Shown here piece after piece: positions 1 through 8,782 of a DNA stretch of 64,000 nucleotides. The stretch's first letter is position 1; every line of letters begins with the position of its first letter. The notes under the pieces were generated by a model. The model was not told where the DNA came from, made no database searches, and saw only the letters and a list, made by a program, of their open reading frames with translations. Made by a program: the position numbers and the translations under genes. This DNA comes from Ciceribacter ferrooxidans (GTDB taxonomy: Bacteria > Pseudomonadota > Alphaproteobacteria > Rhizobiales > Rhizobiaceae). The stretch spans positions 62,001 through 126,000 of the forward strand of contig NZ_SDVB01000106.1 in the NCBI RefSeq assembly GCF_004137355.1. Reading direction: 5' to 3'.

Positions 1-156
1 CACATCGAGATCCTGGGCGACAGCTCGCACTGTCAATTTGTGCCCCGGCCCATAGACGCCGCGGATGATGCGTTCCTTCAATTGCCGATAGGCGGCATCA
101 CCGAGCCTCTCAGAGGCTCGTTCAAGATCTGACAGTTCGGTCGCCTTATCGGCCAT
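1..156 (-). CDS. GntR-family transcriptional regulator, N-terminal part
   Basis: The gene runs off the left edge of the window, so only the first 52 codons are visible. The protein begins MADKATELSDLERASERLGD and continues into AAYRQLKERIIRGVYGPGHKL. This is the usual opening of the GntR winged-helix domain, in which the first helix is followed by the 'G.Y.PG..L' turn. A purine-rich ribosome site (GGGGGGAG) sits just before the ATG. The gene is divergent from the ABC importer that starts near 438, so it is probably the local regulator of that operon. The effector domain (FCD, UTRA or other) lies outside the window, so the subfamily and ligand cannot be judged. Confidence 0.75.
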   Translation of the reverse strand, partial: MADKATELSDLERASERLGDAAYRQLKERIIRGVYGPGHKLTVRAVAQDLDV

Positions 157-437
157 TTCTCCCCCCAAAGTCGGTTGACACTGCGAATTTTTGATGCAAC
201 AAAAACAGCGTGTGAAGGATTTGCAAAGTTTTTGTCACATCAATCCCTATTAGCAGCTTTCGCACACACCGTCACGCAAACCAGCTCAGGCGGCCAGCGT
301 GACACCCACGTCTCAGCAACAAGCAGATAATCCTGACCTGTCACAGGTCGGATGGAGGCACCTGATTGCGGTCTGGCCACGGCCGCAGCCCAAGGAGAAT
401 GCGCCGGCGAGCGTCTACAGCTGAAAGGAATACAGAA
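157..437. promoter_or_regulatory. Divergent intergenic region between GntR gene and ABC operon
   Basis: This AT-richer stretch separates the two divergent transcripts and must hold both promoters. It contains TTTTTG-N6-CAAAAA (about 188-205) and a nearby GTTTTTG, which could be regulator half-sites. A plain TTGACA lies at about 175, without a convincing -10 at the usual distance. Nothing more specific can be assigned by eye. Confidence 0.35.
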
Positions 438-1556
438 TTGATCGGTCAATCTTTGACTCTTGCAGGACTTCAAAAGCGGTACGGGGAGACCGTTGCGGTT
501 CGCGACCTGTCGCTCAACATCGCGGCCGGGGAGTTCGTCTCCCTTTTGGGGCCATCAGGATCTGGAAAGACAACAGCCTTGACCATGATCGCTGGTTTCG
601 AGGTCCCGAGCGCCGGCAGGATAACCATAGGAGGCCGGGACGTGACCTCCCTAGTGCCCAACCACCGGAACATCGGAATGGTGTTCCAGAAGTACGCCCT
701 TTTTCCACACCTGACGATCCGGCAGAACATCGGTTTCCCGCTCCGAATGAGGCGTCGGATGCAAAAGATTGCAATCGCGCGACGAGTCGACGAGATGCTG
801 GAACTCGTACAACTCACGAGCTACGCCGAGCGCTACCCCAATCAGCTGTCCGGTGGTCAGCAGCAGCGCGTCGCCGTAGCGCGCGCCCTGGCGTTCGAGC
901 CGCCCGTCCTTCTGATGGATGAGCCGCTCGGCGCGCTCGACAAGAAATTGCGTGAGGCGATGCAGTTCGAAATCAAGCGGCTGCAGGAGCGGCTTGGCGC
1001 CACGGTCGTCTATGTAACGCACGATCAAGATGAAGCGCTGACAATGTCGGACCGCGTGGCCATCATGGCCGATGGGCGCTTGATGCAGCTCGGCACGCCG
1101 AGCGAGCTCTATCGGCAACCGAAGAGTGAGTTTGTCGCGGACTTCATTGGCCGAATGAACTTTGTCGATGGCGAGTGCCTCGACTGCACGACCGAGCGAA
1201 CTACTGTCCGCTTGTCGGAGAGAACCGTGATCAGTCTCCGTCAAACACCGGGCGGTCACGCGAAAGAACACAGGGCGGGCACAACCCTCCGCTTGGCGAT
1301 CCGCCCAGAACGAACGCGCATTGCAAAGCGAGGCCACGGCGGTTTGGCTGCGCTGCCGGGAATCCTGGATGCCACTGTCTTCGTCGGCTCAACTTATATC
1401 TACCTCATCCGCCTTGTCGACCAACCGGGGACCAACCTGCAGGTGCAGATTGCTGCCGACGGATTGGTGCCATTCCAGAAGGACGACGAGGTGGACGTTA
1501 TCCTCGATGACGCTGCCGTGCATGTCTTCCCGATGGCAGAGAGGTGCGCAGCATGA
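438..1556 (+). CDS. ABC transporter ATP-binding protein, polyamine (PotA) type
   Basis: This is the cytoplasmic ATPase of a spermidine/putrescine-class importer. In order it has Walker A (GPSGSGKTT, residues 38-46), the Q-loop (VFQKYALFPH), the ABC signature LSGGQQQRVAVARAL, Walker B (VLLMDEP), the H-loop (THDQ) and a C-terminal TOBE-like region with the IRPERT motif. A TTG start at 438 is preferred because GAAAGGAA lies 7 bases upstream and the protein then opens like PotA (IGQSLTLAGLQKRYG). In-frame alternatives are TTG 366 (GGAGG at 354-358) and ATG 399. The stop overlaps the next ATG (ATGA), which shows translational coupling to the permease. Substrate class is inferred from the PotABCD-like gene order and is not proven. 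Confidence 0.9.
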   Translation: MIGQSLTLAGLQKRYGETVAVRDLSLNIAAGEFVSLLGPSGSGKTTALTMIAGFEVPSAGRITIGGRDVTSLVPNHRNIGMVFQKYALFPHLTIRQNIGFPLRMRRRMQKIAIARRVDEMLELVQLTSYAERYPNQLSGGQQQRVAVARALAFEPPVLLMDEPLGALDKKLREAMQFEIKRLQERLGATVVYVTHDQDEALTMSDRVAIMADGRLMQLGTPSELYRQPKSEFVADFIGRMNFVDGECLDCTTERTTVRLSERTVISLRQTPGGHAKEHRAGTTLRLAIRPERTRIAKRGHGGLAALPGILDATVFVGSTYIYLIRLVDQPGTNLQVQIAADGLVPFQKDDEVDVILDDAAVHVFPMAERCAA

Positions 1557-2452
1557 CGAACCATGCATCGACATCCAAACGACGCGCTCCCTCGTCCGGT
1601 CGAACAATGTCATCATCGCCGCGATTCTATTCCCAAGCCACATCCATAGGTTTGGCCGCTCCGCTGATTGCAGCACTGGTTGTCGGCTTCCTCTACCCCG
1701 TTGCACGACTGATCGCGCTGAGTTTTTCCGGCGGAACTCTCAGCCATTACCGGCGCATCTTCACCGAGCCGCTTCACCTCGGCGTCCTAGCGAGCACGGT
1801 AGAGGTGGCCGCAGTTGTGACTGTTGCGAGTCTCGTTCTTGGTTTTCCGATTGCCTATCTCATGGCGCGGCTCAGCCGGGGTAAGGCCATCGCGATCGCC
1901 GCCTGCGTCTTCATCCCCTTATGGACCTCCGTCCTCATTCGCTCCTATGCATGGGTGGTCCTGCTGCAGCGCCAAGGCGTCATCAACAGTCTATTTATCG
2001 AAACGGGGATCGTAGATGGACCTCTCAAGCTGATCTACTCGAAAGGTGCTGTCATCGTCGCCATGACGCACGTGTTGATGCCCTTCATGATCCTTCCGAT
2101 TTATTCGGCACTACGTGCGCTTCCCCCCGATTACGTTCGCGCCGCGCGCAATCTCGGCGCCGGACCAATGCGGGCATTCGTCGAGGTGACACTGCCCCTA
2201 AGCCTCCCCGGCGTATTTGCCGGCTCTGTGATGTGCTTCGTGCTTGCGCTTGGCTTTTACATCACCCCGGCCTTGGTGGGTGGACCTAGTTCCATGTTGA
2301 TGGCGACGCTCATCGGCCAGCAAACAACGGTGCTGCTCGACTGGCCATTTGCGGCAGCCCTTTCGACCCTTCTTCTCACCGTCACTCTCCTATCCGTCCT
2401 GCTGTTTCGCCGGGCGCTATCACGCAGCAAGGGATTGAACAGTGTCTATTGA
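1553..2452 (+). CDS. ABC transporter permease, PotB type
   Basis: This is an integral inner-membrane permease of the binding-protein-dependent class, with about six hydrophobic segments. The EAA loop that docks on the ATPase is visible as ALRALPPDYVRAARNLGAG near residues 190-208. The ATG at 1553 overlaps the TGA of the ATPase gene. The gene after it starts before this one ends, so the operon is tightly packed. The order ATPase, permease, permease, binding protein matches PotABCD/YdcTUVS polyamine importers. Confidence 0.88.
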   Translation: MTNHASTSKRRAPSSGRTMSSSPRFYSQATSIGLAAPLIAALVVGFLYPVARLIALSFSGGTLSHYRRIFTEPLHLGVLASTVEVAAVVTVASLVLGFPIAYLMARLSRGKAIAIAACVFIPLWTSVLIRSYAWVVLLQRQGVINSLFIETGIVDGPLKLIYSKGAVIVAMTHVLMPFMILPIYSALRALPPDYVRAARNLGAGPMRAFVEVTLPLSLPGVFAGSVMCFVLALGFYITPALVGGPSSMLMATLIGQQTTVLLDWPFAAALSTLLLTVTLLSVLLFRRALSRSKGLNSVY

Positions 2453-3308
2453 TCACACCCAGGAGCCGGGCCGAATTCCGGTCGCCCATGACGTTTTCGC
2501 CACTCCCGTCCTTCACGCCTACTCGAAGGGACTAGGCATCATCATCGCTGGTGCAGTCATTGGAGGCATTCTCTTTTTTCTGCTCCTGCCGACATTGATT
2601 GTGATACCGATGTCGCTCAGCGAGACCGACTACATCGAATTCCCTCCCCAAGGTCTTACATTCAAATGGTACAGCGCCTACTTCGGCGATGCCGACTGGA
2701 TGGCGGCAACCTGGTTCAGTCTAAAGATCGCTCTTGCCACGACCGCGACCGCAACTGTCGTCGGCACAATGGCAGCACTCGCGATCGTTCGAGGGAGTTT
2801 GCCGTTTAGGTCCTTTCTGCAAGCCCTGGCGCTCGGACCGATGATTGTACCCCATATCATTCTCGGCGTTGCACTCTACCTCGCGTTCTCACCGCTGCAA
2901 CTCACCGGAAGTCTTCTCGGCTTTCTTATCGCACATACCGTACTTGCAGTTCCCTACGTGATCATCACGGTTACAGCGTCGCTCCAGAGGTTCGATCCGG
3001 CACTCGAATTGGCAGCATTGAGCTGCGGGGCGAACAGACTGCAGGCGTTCTTCTTGGTTGTTCTGCCGAACATTGTGCCGGGAATCGCCGCGGCAGCTGT
3101 ATTTGCCTTTCTCGCCTCCTTCGACGAAGCGACCGTGGCGTTCTTCATTTCTGACACAGGCGGGAAGTCGATCGGGCGCAAGATGTTCGAGGACATCGAT
3201 TTCAACCTGACTCCAATCATCGCCGCAGCGTCGACGATCCTCGTCGCGACATCTCTCTTACTGATGGGCGCGGTTCACATTCTGAATGTCCGAAAGCCGA
3301 GCGCGTAA
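2442..3308 (+). CDS. ABC transporter permease, PotC type
   Basis: This is the second membrane subunit of the importer, 288 residues with about six membrane spans. It carries the conserved EAA-type loop (LELAALSCGANRLQAFFLV) before the last spans. It starts at a GTG that overlaps the preceding permease gene by 11 bases, so translation is coupled. It would form a heterodimer channel with the upstream permease. The sequence gives no substrate information of its own. Confidence 0.88.
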   Translation: MSIDHTQEPGRIPVAHDVFATPVLHAYSKGLGIIIAGAVIGGILFFLLLPTLIVIPMSLSETDYIEFPPQGLTFKWYSAYFGDADWMAATWFSLKIALATTATATVVGTMAALAIVRGSLPFRSFLQALALGPMIVPHIILGVALYLAFSPLQLTGSLLGFLIAHTVLAVPYVIITVTASLQRFDPALELAALSCGANRLQAFFLVVLPNIVPGIAAAAVFAFLASFDEATVAFFISDTGGKSIGRKMFEDIDFNLTPIIAAASTILVATSLLLMGAVHILNVRKPSA

Positions 3309-3341
3309 TCGCGACCTCCGAATTGAGAAAGGAACATCCTC

Positions 3342-4415
3342 ATGACCGCTCACCTTCCAAGCGCTGCAAAGACACTCAATCCCATCGCAGCCGGATTCTT
3401 GTTCTTGGCCGTGATTTCTTCGCCAGTTTCTGCCGGCGAACGGGTGGTTATCGCCTCCACTGGTGGTGCCTATGACCGCGCATTGAAAGAAGCCTGGTTT
3501 GCCCCCTTTACGACCGCGACCGGCATCGAGGTTGTCACGGTAGTCGCAACCAACTCGGAAATGCGTTCCAAGGCTGCGGCGATGGCGAAAACCGGAAACG
3601 TTACCTGGGATCTGTACCTCGATGGCGAGATACAGGCCGCATCGAACGCGCATCGTGAAGTCACAGAAGATCTGACGGAATTCTGCCGTCAGTTCGCAGA
3701 TCGCAAGGATCTCGGCGCCGAAGCATGTTCCGCCGGCGGCGTGCTTCTCCAGTCGACGGCAACCCTCCTGGCTTACCGAGCGGATCTTCCTGGAGGACCG
3801 GTGCCCGCGACCTGGGCAGACATGTGGGACACGAAGAAATTTCCTGGCCAGCGGGCTTTCCCCAATTTCGATGATCCGTGGCGCGTGATGGCTGCGGCGC
3901 TTCTCGCCGACGGCGTTACGCGCGACAAGCTTTTTCCCCTGGATGTTGACCGCGCACTTGCAAAACTCGATCAGATCCGACCGGCCGTTTCCCTTTGGTG
4001 GAAGACGGGTGACCAGAGCGTACAAGGATTCCGCAACGGTGAGTACGCGCTTGGACAGATCTGGCTAACGCGAGCAAAGGCAATGCGAAACGAAGGCCTT
4101 CCGATCGCCTGGTCCTACAAGGCGTCCTTCCTGGTAGGAGATCGGATAGCGCTCCTCAAGAATGCGCCAAACCGCGAGAACGCACTGAAATTGATGGCCT
4201 TCTGGCTCAACTCGCCGAAAGCCCAGGCCGAGGCTTGCGAAATTCTCTCATGTACACCGCCGAGTCGTGACGCCATTTCGTTGATGTCCGACGAGGCTCG
4301 ACAAACGATGCCCCAAGGCGAGGAGGTGCGGGACTACGTCATTGTTCCAGATGCTGAGTGGATCAATGAAAATGCTGCGATGATGCTACAGCGGTGGAAC
4401 GAGTGGATTCGCTGA
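3342..4415 (+). CDS. Periplasmic substrate-binding protein, PotD/PotF family
   Basis: This 357-residue protein has a Sec signal peptide (hydrophobic stretch PIAAGFLFLAVISSPVSAG, residues 19-37, cleavage near SAG). The mature start ERVVIASTGGAYDRALKEAW is typical of family 1 binding proteins for spermidine, putrescine or related amines. It closes the importer operon, 33 bases after the permease gene, and would deliver substrate in the periplasm. Several aromatic and acidic residues typical of polyamine sites are present (WDLYLDGE, WWKTGDQ), but the true ligand could be another small amine or amino acid derivative. Confidence 0.85.
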   Translation: MTAHLPSAAKTLNPIAAGFLFLAVISSPVSAGERVVIASTGGAYDRALKEAWFAPFTTATGIEVVTVVATNSEMRSKAAAMAKTGNVTWDLYLDGEIQAASNAHREVTEDLTEFCRQFADRKDLGAEACSAGGVLLQSTATLLAYRADLPGGPVPATWADMWDTKKFPGQRAFPNFDDPWRVMAAALLADGVTRDKLFPLDVDRALAKLDQIRPAVSLWWKTGDQSVQGFRNGEYALGQIWLTRAKAMRNEGLPIAWSYKASFLVGDRIALLKNAPNRENALKLMAFWLNSPKAQAEACEILSCTPPSRDAISLMSDEARQTMPQGEEVRDYVIVPDAEWINENAAMMLQRWNEWIR

Positions 4416-4631
4416 CGGATTCTCGGTCTGCCTTCGGCTGGTGTTCCCGTTACGCTGAAGAGCCGCGGCGCTTGTCCGCGGTCAACCTCGCTCACCCTGG
4501 GCGGGCCGGCAAGACCGTTCGGAACCGGACACCACTGCAGACCGAACCGCTCCCGCCCTAACTCATTGGGGCTGGACACCGGGCGCGAGCGCAAAATTAC
4601 TTTCCGCCGGACGAGGCCGGCTCACCTGCTC

Positions 4632-4649
4632 ACGGAAGCGTGCTTCCGT
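4632..4649. terminator. Perfect hairpin between convergent genes
   Basis: ACGGAAGC and GCTTCCGT form an 8-bp perfect stem with a 2-base spacer. It lies between the end of the importer operon and the small convergent gene on the minus strand. There is no clear T-run, so a terminator role is only suggested by position. The rest of 4416-4683 shows no gene; a weaker CCGCGG...CCGCGG repeat lies at about 4463-4481. Confidence 0.35.
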
Positions 4650-4683
4650 CGGAGTGAAGGACGTCGGTGTCTTTACCTAGCGC

Positions 4684-4833
4684 CTACACGAAAATCATGA
4701 TTGCGGCATAGCCGATCGCGATCAGGACAAGCCCAACGATCAGCATCGGCATCAGGCTGCGGCCGTCGACATCTCGACCGCTCACATGCTCGCTGGAGAA
4801 GACCATTGGCCTGCGCACTTCATCCCGGTCCAT
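4684..4833 (-). CDS. Small single-span membrane protein, 49 aa
   Basis: The translation has a charged, soluble N-terminus (MDRDEVRRPMVFSSEHVSG) followed by one strong membrane segment (LMPMLIVGLVLIAIGYAAIM) at the C-terminus. A GGAGG ribosome site lies 5 bases before the ATG chosen here; the immediately preceding ATG (4836) would be too close to it. The gene stands alone on the minus strand, between the importer operon and the trans-sulfuration enzyme. I do not recognise the family. The strong ribosome site and the clean membrane segment argue that it is real. Confidence 0.5.
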   Translation of the reverse strand: MDRDEVRRPMVFSSEHVSGRDVDGRSLMPMLIVGLVLIAIGYAAIMIFV

Positions 4834-4931
4834 CATTACCTCCGTTATTGTGGTAACGCATATACCACTTTTAGGGGTGCGTGAAGCCGCAACAGCGTCG
4901 ACAACAGGTGATCCGAACGAGTCTCGATGAG

Positions 4932-6104
4932 CTACATCTCAACAGCGGACAGGCCCGCGTCCAGTCCGGCCCGCAGGTCGTCGATGTGTTCGAGCCCCAC
5001 CGACAACCTCAGCAGGCCGTCACCGATACCGGCCCTCGAACGGGCCTCGGGACCCATGTCGAGATGAGTCATCGTCGCGGGATGCGCCACTAGGCTTTCG
5101 ACCCCGCCAAGAGATTCGGCGAGCGTGAAACTGCGTACCGACCGGAGAAAACGCTGCACCGCCGGCACGCCGCCGGCGAGCTCGAAGCTCATCATGGCAC
5201 CGAAGCCCTTCTGCTGTCTCGCCGCAAGCGCGTGGTCCGGATGGTCGGGGAGGCCCGGATAGTGGACGCGGGCAACGGTCGGGTGTGCTTTGAGCAGTTC
5301 GGCGATGGCCATCGCGTTCTGTTCCTGCCGCCCCATCCGGACGAACAGGGTCCTGAGCCCCCGCAAGGTCAGCCAGGAATCGAACGGAGCCGCCACCGCT
5401 CCTGTGACGTTGGCCCAGTGTTTCAGCGCCATAAACTCGTCGGCGTCGGCGGCGATGACGGCGCCGACAATCACGTCGGAATGACCGTTGAGGAATTTAG
5501 TCGTCGAATGCAGCACGTAATCGGCACCGAGCGACAGTGGCCTCTGAAGAGCCGGTGAAAGAAACGTATTGTCGACGGCAACACGGGCCCCGGAGGCCCG
5601 GGCGCGCGTCGAGAGCGCCGCAATGTCGACGACGCGCATCAATGGGTTGCTCGGACTTTCGATGAGAACCAGCGAGGGGCGTGCCGCGAGATGCGTTTCG
5701 AATAGATCGATATTCGATTGATCGACCAGTTCGAGGTGGATTTGCCTGCGTTCCGCACGCGCCTTCAGCAGTCGCATCGTGCCGCCGTAGCAATCGAAGG
5801 GAGCCAAAACCAGGCTTCCGGCCGGCAGGCGTCCGACAAGAAGGTCGATCGCAGCCATGCCGCTCGGTGTCAGGACCGCGCCGGTTCCTTCCTCGAGCTT
5901 GGCAATTGCCTCTGCCAAAAGGTCTCTCGTGGGGTTGCCGCCGCGACCATAGTCGTACGCGCGGGGTTCGTCATATCCCGCGAATTCGTAGGTGCTTGAC
6001 AGATAGAGCGGCGACGCCACGGCTCGGAAAGCCGGATCACTTGCGACGCCATGCGCCGCGGCGACCGTTTCCGGTTGAACTCTCGGCGCCGTCTTGTCGC
6101 TCAT
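4932..6104 (-). CDS. Trans-sulfuration family PLP enzyme (cystathionine gamma-synthase/lyase type)
   Basis: This 390-residue enzyme belongs to the Cys/Met metabolism PLP family. The PLP lysine is in HSTTKFLNGHSD, preceded by GADYVLH; other family marks are YDYGRGGNPTRD near the N-terminus, SGMAAIDLL, and SLGGVESLVAHPATMTH near the C-terminus. It acts in the cytoplasm on homoserine esters, cystathionine or methionine-like substrates; sequence alone does not separate synthase from lyase. The ATG at 6104 is preferred to one 15 codons upstream because AGGAG lies 8 bases before it. It is divergent from a LysR gene at 6220, which is likely its regulator. Confidence 0.85.
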   Translation of the reverse strand: MSDKTAPRVQPETVAAAHGVASDPAFRAVASPLYLSSTYEFAGYDEPRAYDYGRGGNPTRDLLAEAIAKLEEGTGAVLTPSGMAAIDLLVGRLPAGSLVLAPFDCYGGTMRLLKARAERRQIHLELVDQSNIDLFETHLAARPSLVLIESPSNPLMRVVDIAALSTRARASGARVAVDNTFLSPALQRPLSLGADYVLHSTTKFLNGHSDVIVGAVIAADADEFMALKHWANVTGAVAAPFDSWLTLRGLRTLFVRMGRQEQNAMAIAELLKAHPTVARVHYPGLPDHPDHALAARQQKGFGAMMSFELAGGVPAVQRFLRSVRSFTLAESLGGVESLVAHPATMTHLDMGPEARSRAGIGDGLLRLSVGLEHIDDLRAGLDAGLSAVEM

Positions 6105-6219
6105 TGGTACCACTCCTGATGCTTCCGCTGGAAAATGGCGGGGAGCCACATCACTGGCAAATGAATTCTATTGCTATATATCCGCAAATATATTGCGCTG
6201 ATTTCGAGGAAAGCCTCCC

Positions 6220-7059
6220 ATGGACATTGCCGTCGCCCGCACCTTTCTGGAGGTCGTCAAAACTGGCAGCTTCGTGGGCGCGGCAGAGAACCTCCACATT
6301 TCGCAGACTGCTGTGAGCGCGCGCATCCGTGTGCTGGAAGAGCATCTGGGGCGGGCCGTATTCGTGCGGAACAAGGCCGGGGCGCGGCTGACACCGGCCG
6401 GCGAACGGTTTTTCCGTTTTGCGGCCGGTCTCGTACAGATCTGGGAGACCGCGCGCAGCACCGTCGCGCTCCCGCCCGGCCGGGCAGCCGTAATCACGCT
6501 CGGCGCGGAACTCAGCCTGTGGAGTCCACTGCTGTCGCAATGGCTCGTCTGGATGCGGCGCGAGTGTCCGGACATTGCCTTGTGCACGACGATAGAAACC
6601 GGCGAGCGATTGCTGGGGCTGGTGCAGGAAGGTGCTCTCGATGCGGCCGTTCTCTACGGCGCCCCGCGCAGGCCGGGACTTGTGGCCGAGTTGCTCTTCG
6701 AGGAACGCCTGGTGCTCGTGCGGACACCGTCGTCCGGTGACGAGGCCGAGATGGTTGGCGTAGACTGGGGTGAGGAATTCGCCGTAAACGTCCGCGCGGC
6801 ATTTCCCGAACTCGCCAATCCCGCGGTCTCCATCGGTTACGGGCCGCTGGCGCTCGACTATATTCTCGCAGCCGGCGGCGCCGGTTACTTCCGCGAAGGA
6901 TTTGTTCAGCCGCAACTTGCCGACCGACGGGTGGAAATCGTGCCCAACAGTCCCGTATTTTCCTATCCGGCCTATCTGATTTCGTCGGAACGGACCGATC
7001 CGGCAATGTTGCCGCTTCTTCGCGAGGGTCTGCGAGTGGCAGCAGCCGCGCGAGCCTAG
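6220..7059 (+). CDS. LysR-family transcriptional regulator
   Basis: The 279-residue protein has the LysR helix-turn-helix at residues 2-60 (ARTFLEVVKTGSFVGAAENLHISQTAVSARI) and a C-terminal ligand-binding domain of usual length. It is divergent from the PLP enzyme gene across about 115 bases, the classic arrangement for a LysR protein controlling its neighbour. The shared region includes the AT-rich stretch TTGCTATATATCCGCAAATA at about 6170-6190, a possible binding area. The co-inducer is unknown; a sulfur amino acid intermediate is a reasonable guess. Confidence 0.85.
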   Translation: MDIAVARTFLEVVKTGSFVGAAENLHISQTAVSARIRVLEEHLGRAVFVRNKAGARLTPAGERFFRFAAGLVQIWETARSTVALPPGRAAVITLGAELSLWSPLLSQWLVWMRRECPDIALCTTIETGERLLGLVQEGALDAAVLYGAPRRPGLVAELLFEERLVLVRTPSSGDEAEMVGVDWGEEFAVNVRAAFPELANPAVSIGYGPLALDYILAAGGAGYFREGFVQPQLADRRVEIVPNSPVFSYPAYLISSERTDPAMLPLLREGLRVAAAARA

Positions 7060-7177
7060 CCTTTCGCGTCAGCCGGTCGGCAGACCAGGGAGTACGTGAA
7101 TGACGCCTACACGTACCGAATCGTCCGACGAAGATTGAAGGCGCGACGCCGCTCTCACTTTCGCAAGTCCGATAAAG

Positions 7178-8266
7178 CTACCGACGAAAGAGCGATCTGC
7201 TGATGCGCCGCAAGAGTCCGGCCATGCCAAGGAGCCAGGCAGACAGCGCAACGAAGACGAGTAGCTTCGGCACCGGATCAAGAAACCCGTAACCCATGGC
7301 GCGGCCGAACTGGTATGTGCTCGTGCAGTACATGCCCATTGGAAACACCATTCCCCACACCGCAGGTTCGTACGTGAACCGGTCCTTCATCCAGATGTAG
7401 CGCCAGGCCATAAGCGCAAAGAGGAACGGGATCCACCAGCTCGCGACAGCCCAAAAGAAGAAGGTAAAGCCTCTCAGAAATGGCAGGAGCGGCTCGACCA
7501 TCGGCCAGGTCTCGCCGCGAAGGACCAAAATGGAACCGGCCAGAGCCGTGATCGCCACGGCGCCCATGTTGATCCAATAGGGTGGACTAAAGTCCTCGCG
7601 ACTGAGCGATATGAAGGTGAGCCGGTAGAAGATGAGCGGGATGATCGCGAGATAGAGCATGCAACCGATCAGGAACATGGCAAGCACCTGGAACTGGACC
7701 AACTCCGGCGGTGCCTCTGCGACATCGATCACGCCCCGCAACACCACTACGGACTGGGTGGAGACTGCGGCGATCAGCCAGGCACCGTTGATGCCTCGCG
7801 CGAGCGTCGGTTTGCCCCGCCGTACGGTGACGGCCGTAAAGAAGGTGTACATAACCACAAACCAGAGAAGCAGTCCGAACCACCACAGCACGGTGGCGAT
7901 CCCTACCGCGCCCAGGACGACCATGTTCTGCGTTCCGAGAACGCAGGTGCTTGCAACGATTGTGAAGAATCCGGGCGCCCTCTGGTGATCCGAAATGTCA
8001 CGGAAGAGCAGGTCGCGAAACCGCAGCGCTCGAACGAACGTCAAGACCCAGAGCACTGGATAGGCAATCCAGTTTACCAAGACGAGCATTAGCGCAAGGA
8101 TACGCATTTCCAGGAGCTGGCAGGCGATGGAGACCACACCGGTCGCCATCACCAATGCGAAATACCCGGGGAACAACGTGGCCGCCGCACCAAGAATCGG
8201 GTGCTGCGGGACGCTCTCGGCGACGGCGAGGACATTCTCCTTCGTATGTCCTCTATCCGTGTCCAT
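7178..8266 (-). CDS. TDT-family membrane transporter (TehA / C4-dicarboxylate type)
   Basis: This 362-residue protein has about ten hydrophobic segments and the family look of tellurite-resistance/dicarboxylate transporters (TDT): an N-terminal PGYFALVMATGVVSIACQLL, then repeated membrane pairs and a late AMGYGFLDPVPKLLVF. TDT members include anion channels and exporters for malate, sulfite or related anions; the substrate here is not known. The start overlaps the end of the upstream small membrane protein gene by 14 bases, so the two are probably translated together and may form a complex. Confidence 0.8.
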   Translation of the reverse strand: MDTDRGHTKENVLAVAESVPQHPILGAAATLFPGYFALVMATGVVSIACQLLEMRILALMLVLVNWIAYPVLWVLTFVRALRFRDLLFRDISDHQRAPGFFTIVASTCVLGTQNMVVLGAVGIATVLWWFGLLLWFVVMYTFFTAVTVRRGKPTLARGINGAWLIAAVSTQSVVVLRGVIDVAEAPPELVQFQVLAMFLIGCMLYLAIIPLIFYRLTFISLSREDFSPPYWINMGAVAITALAGSILVLRGETWPMVEPLLPFLRGFTFFFWAVASWWIPFLFALMAWRYIWMKDRFTYEPAVWGMVFPMGMYCTSTYQFGRAMGYGFLDPVPKLLVFVALSAWLLGMAGLLRRISRSLFRR

Positions 8267-8657
8267 ATTGCACCAGCAGATCGACCTGCAGAAAGAGGAG
8301 AACGAACAAGGTGTTGAGACCCCACGCCATGGTCAGCCACCTGGCCATCGTCCCCCAGAACGCGGCAGCATTATCCGCGCAGCGCCAGATGACGACCAAA
8401 ATCCACAGGGTGTAGATCCCGAACGCGATTATGAGCATCTGCTGGACCAGCAGCTGTTCCAGGTAGACGGCGAGGGCATACAAGGCCGCGAATTCGCAGC
8501 TCAGGAAGACGCCATAGCCCCAGAATACGGCAGACAGAGGCATATCGCCTCGCCAGGCCCGAAGTTCTGGCGCGAAGAACCGGCCCAGGCACCACAAGAC
8601 ATAGGATCCCACTCTCGTCACTTCGCCGCCTGAAACATACGTGTCGCACCGACTCAT
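8253..8657 (-). CDS. Small membrane protein upstream of TDT transporter
   Basis: The 134-residue product has three to four hydrophobic segments (SAVFWGYGVFLSCEFAALYA; QQMLIIAFGIYTLWILVVIW; WGLNTLFVLLFLQVDLLV). I do not recognise a named family. The 14-base overlap with the TDT gene shows strong coupling, so it may be a partner subunit or a chaperone for the transporter. An upstream ATG close to 8649 lies in a different frame and is not supported. Confidence 0.65.
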   Translation of the reverse strand: MSRCDTYVSGGEVTRVGSYVLWCLGRFFAPELRAWRGDMPLSAVFWGYGVFLSCEFAALYALAVYLEQLLVQQMLIIAFGIYTLWILVVIWRCADNAAAFWGTMARWLTMAWGLNTLFVLLFLQVDLLVQYGHG

Positions 8658-8782
8658 TTGGTCAGCATACGCCCTGCCGCGACAACAATCCCGGCAAAAG
8701 CGCGCGACGGAGGATCAGACGTTCTTCGCGATGCCTCTCAATCAGCAGGGCGGCGGTCCCGGTGGCTTGCAGAGCGCCAAGG

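Noticed and set aside
438..1556. Start of the ABC ATPase at 366 (TTG) or 399 (ATG)
   Set aside because: Both give a basic N-terminal extension unusual for this family; at 399 the ribosome site is only one base away. The 438 start has better family fit, though 366 remains possible.
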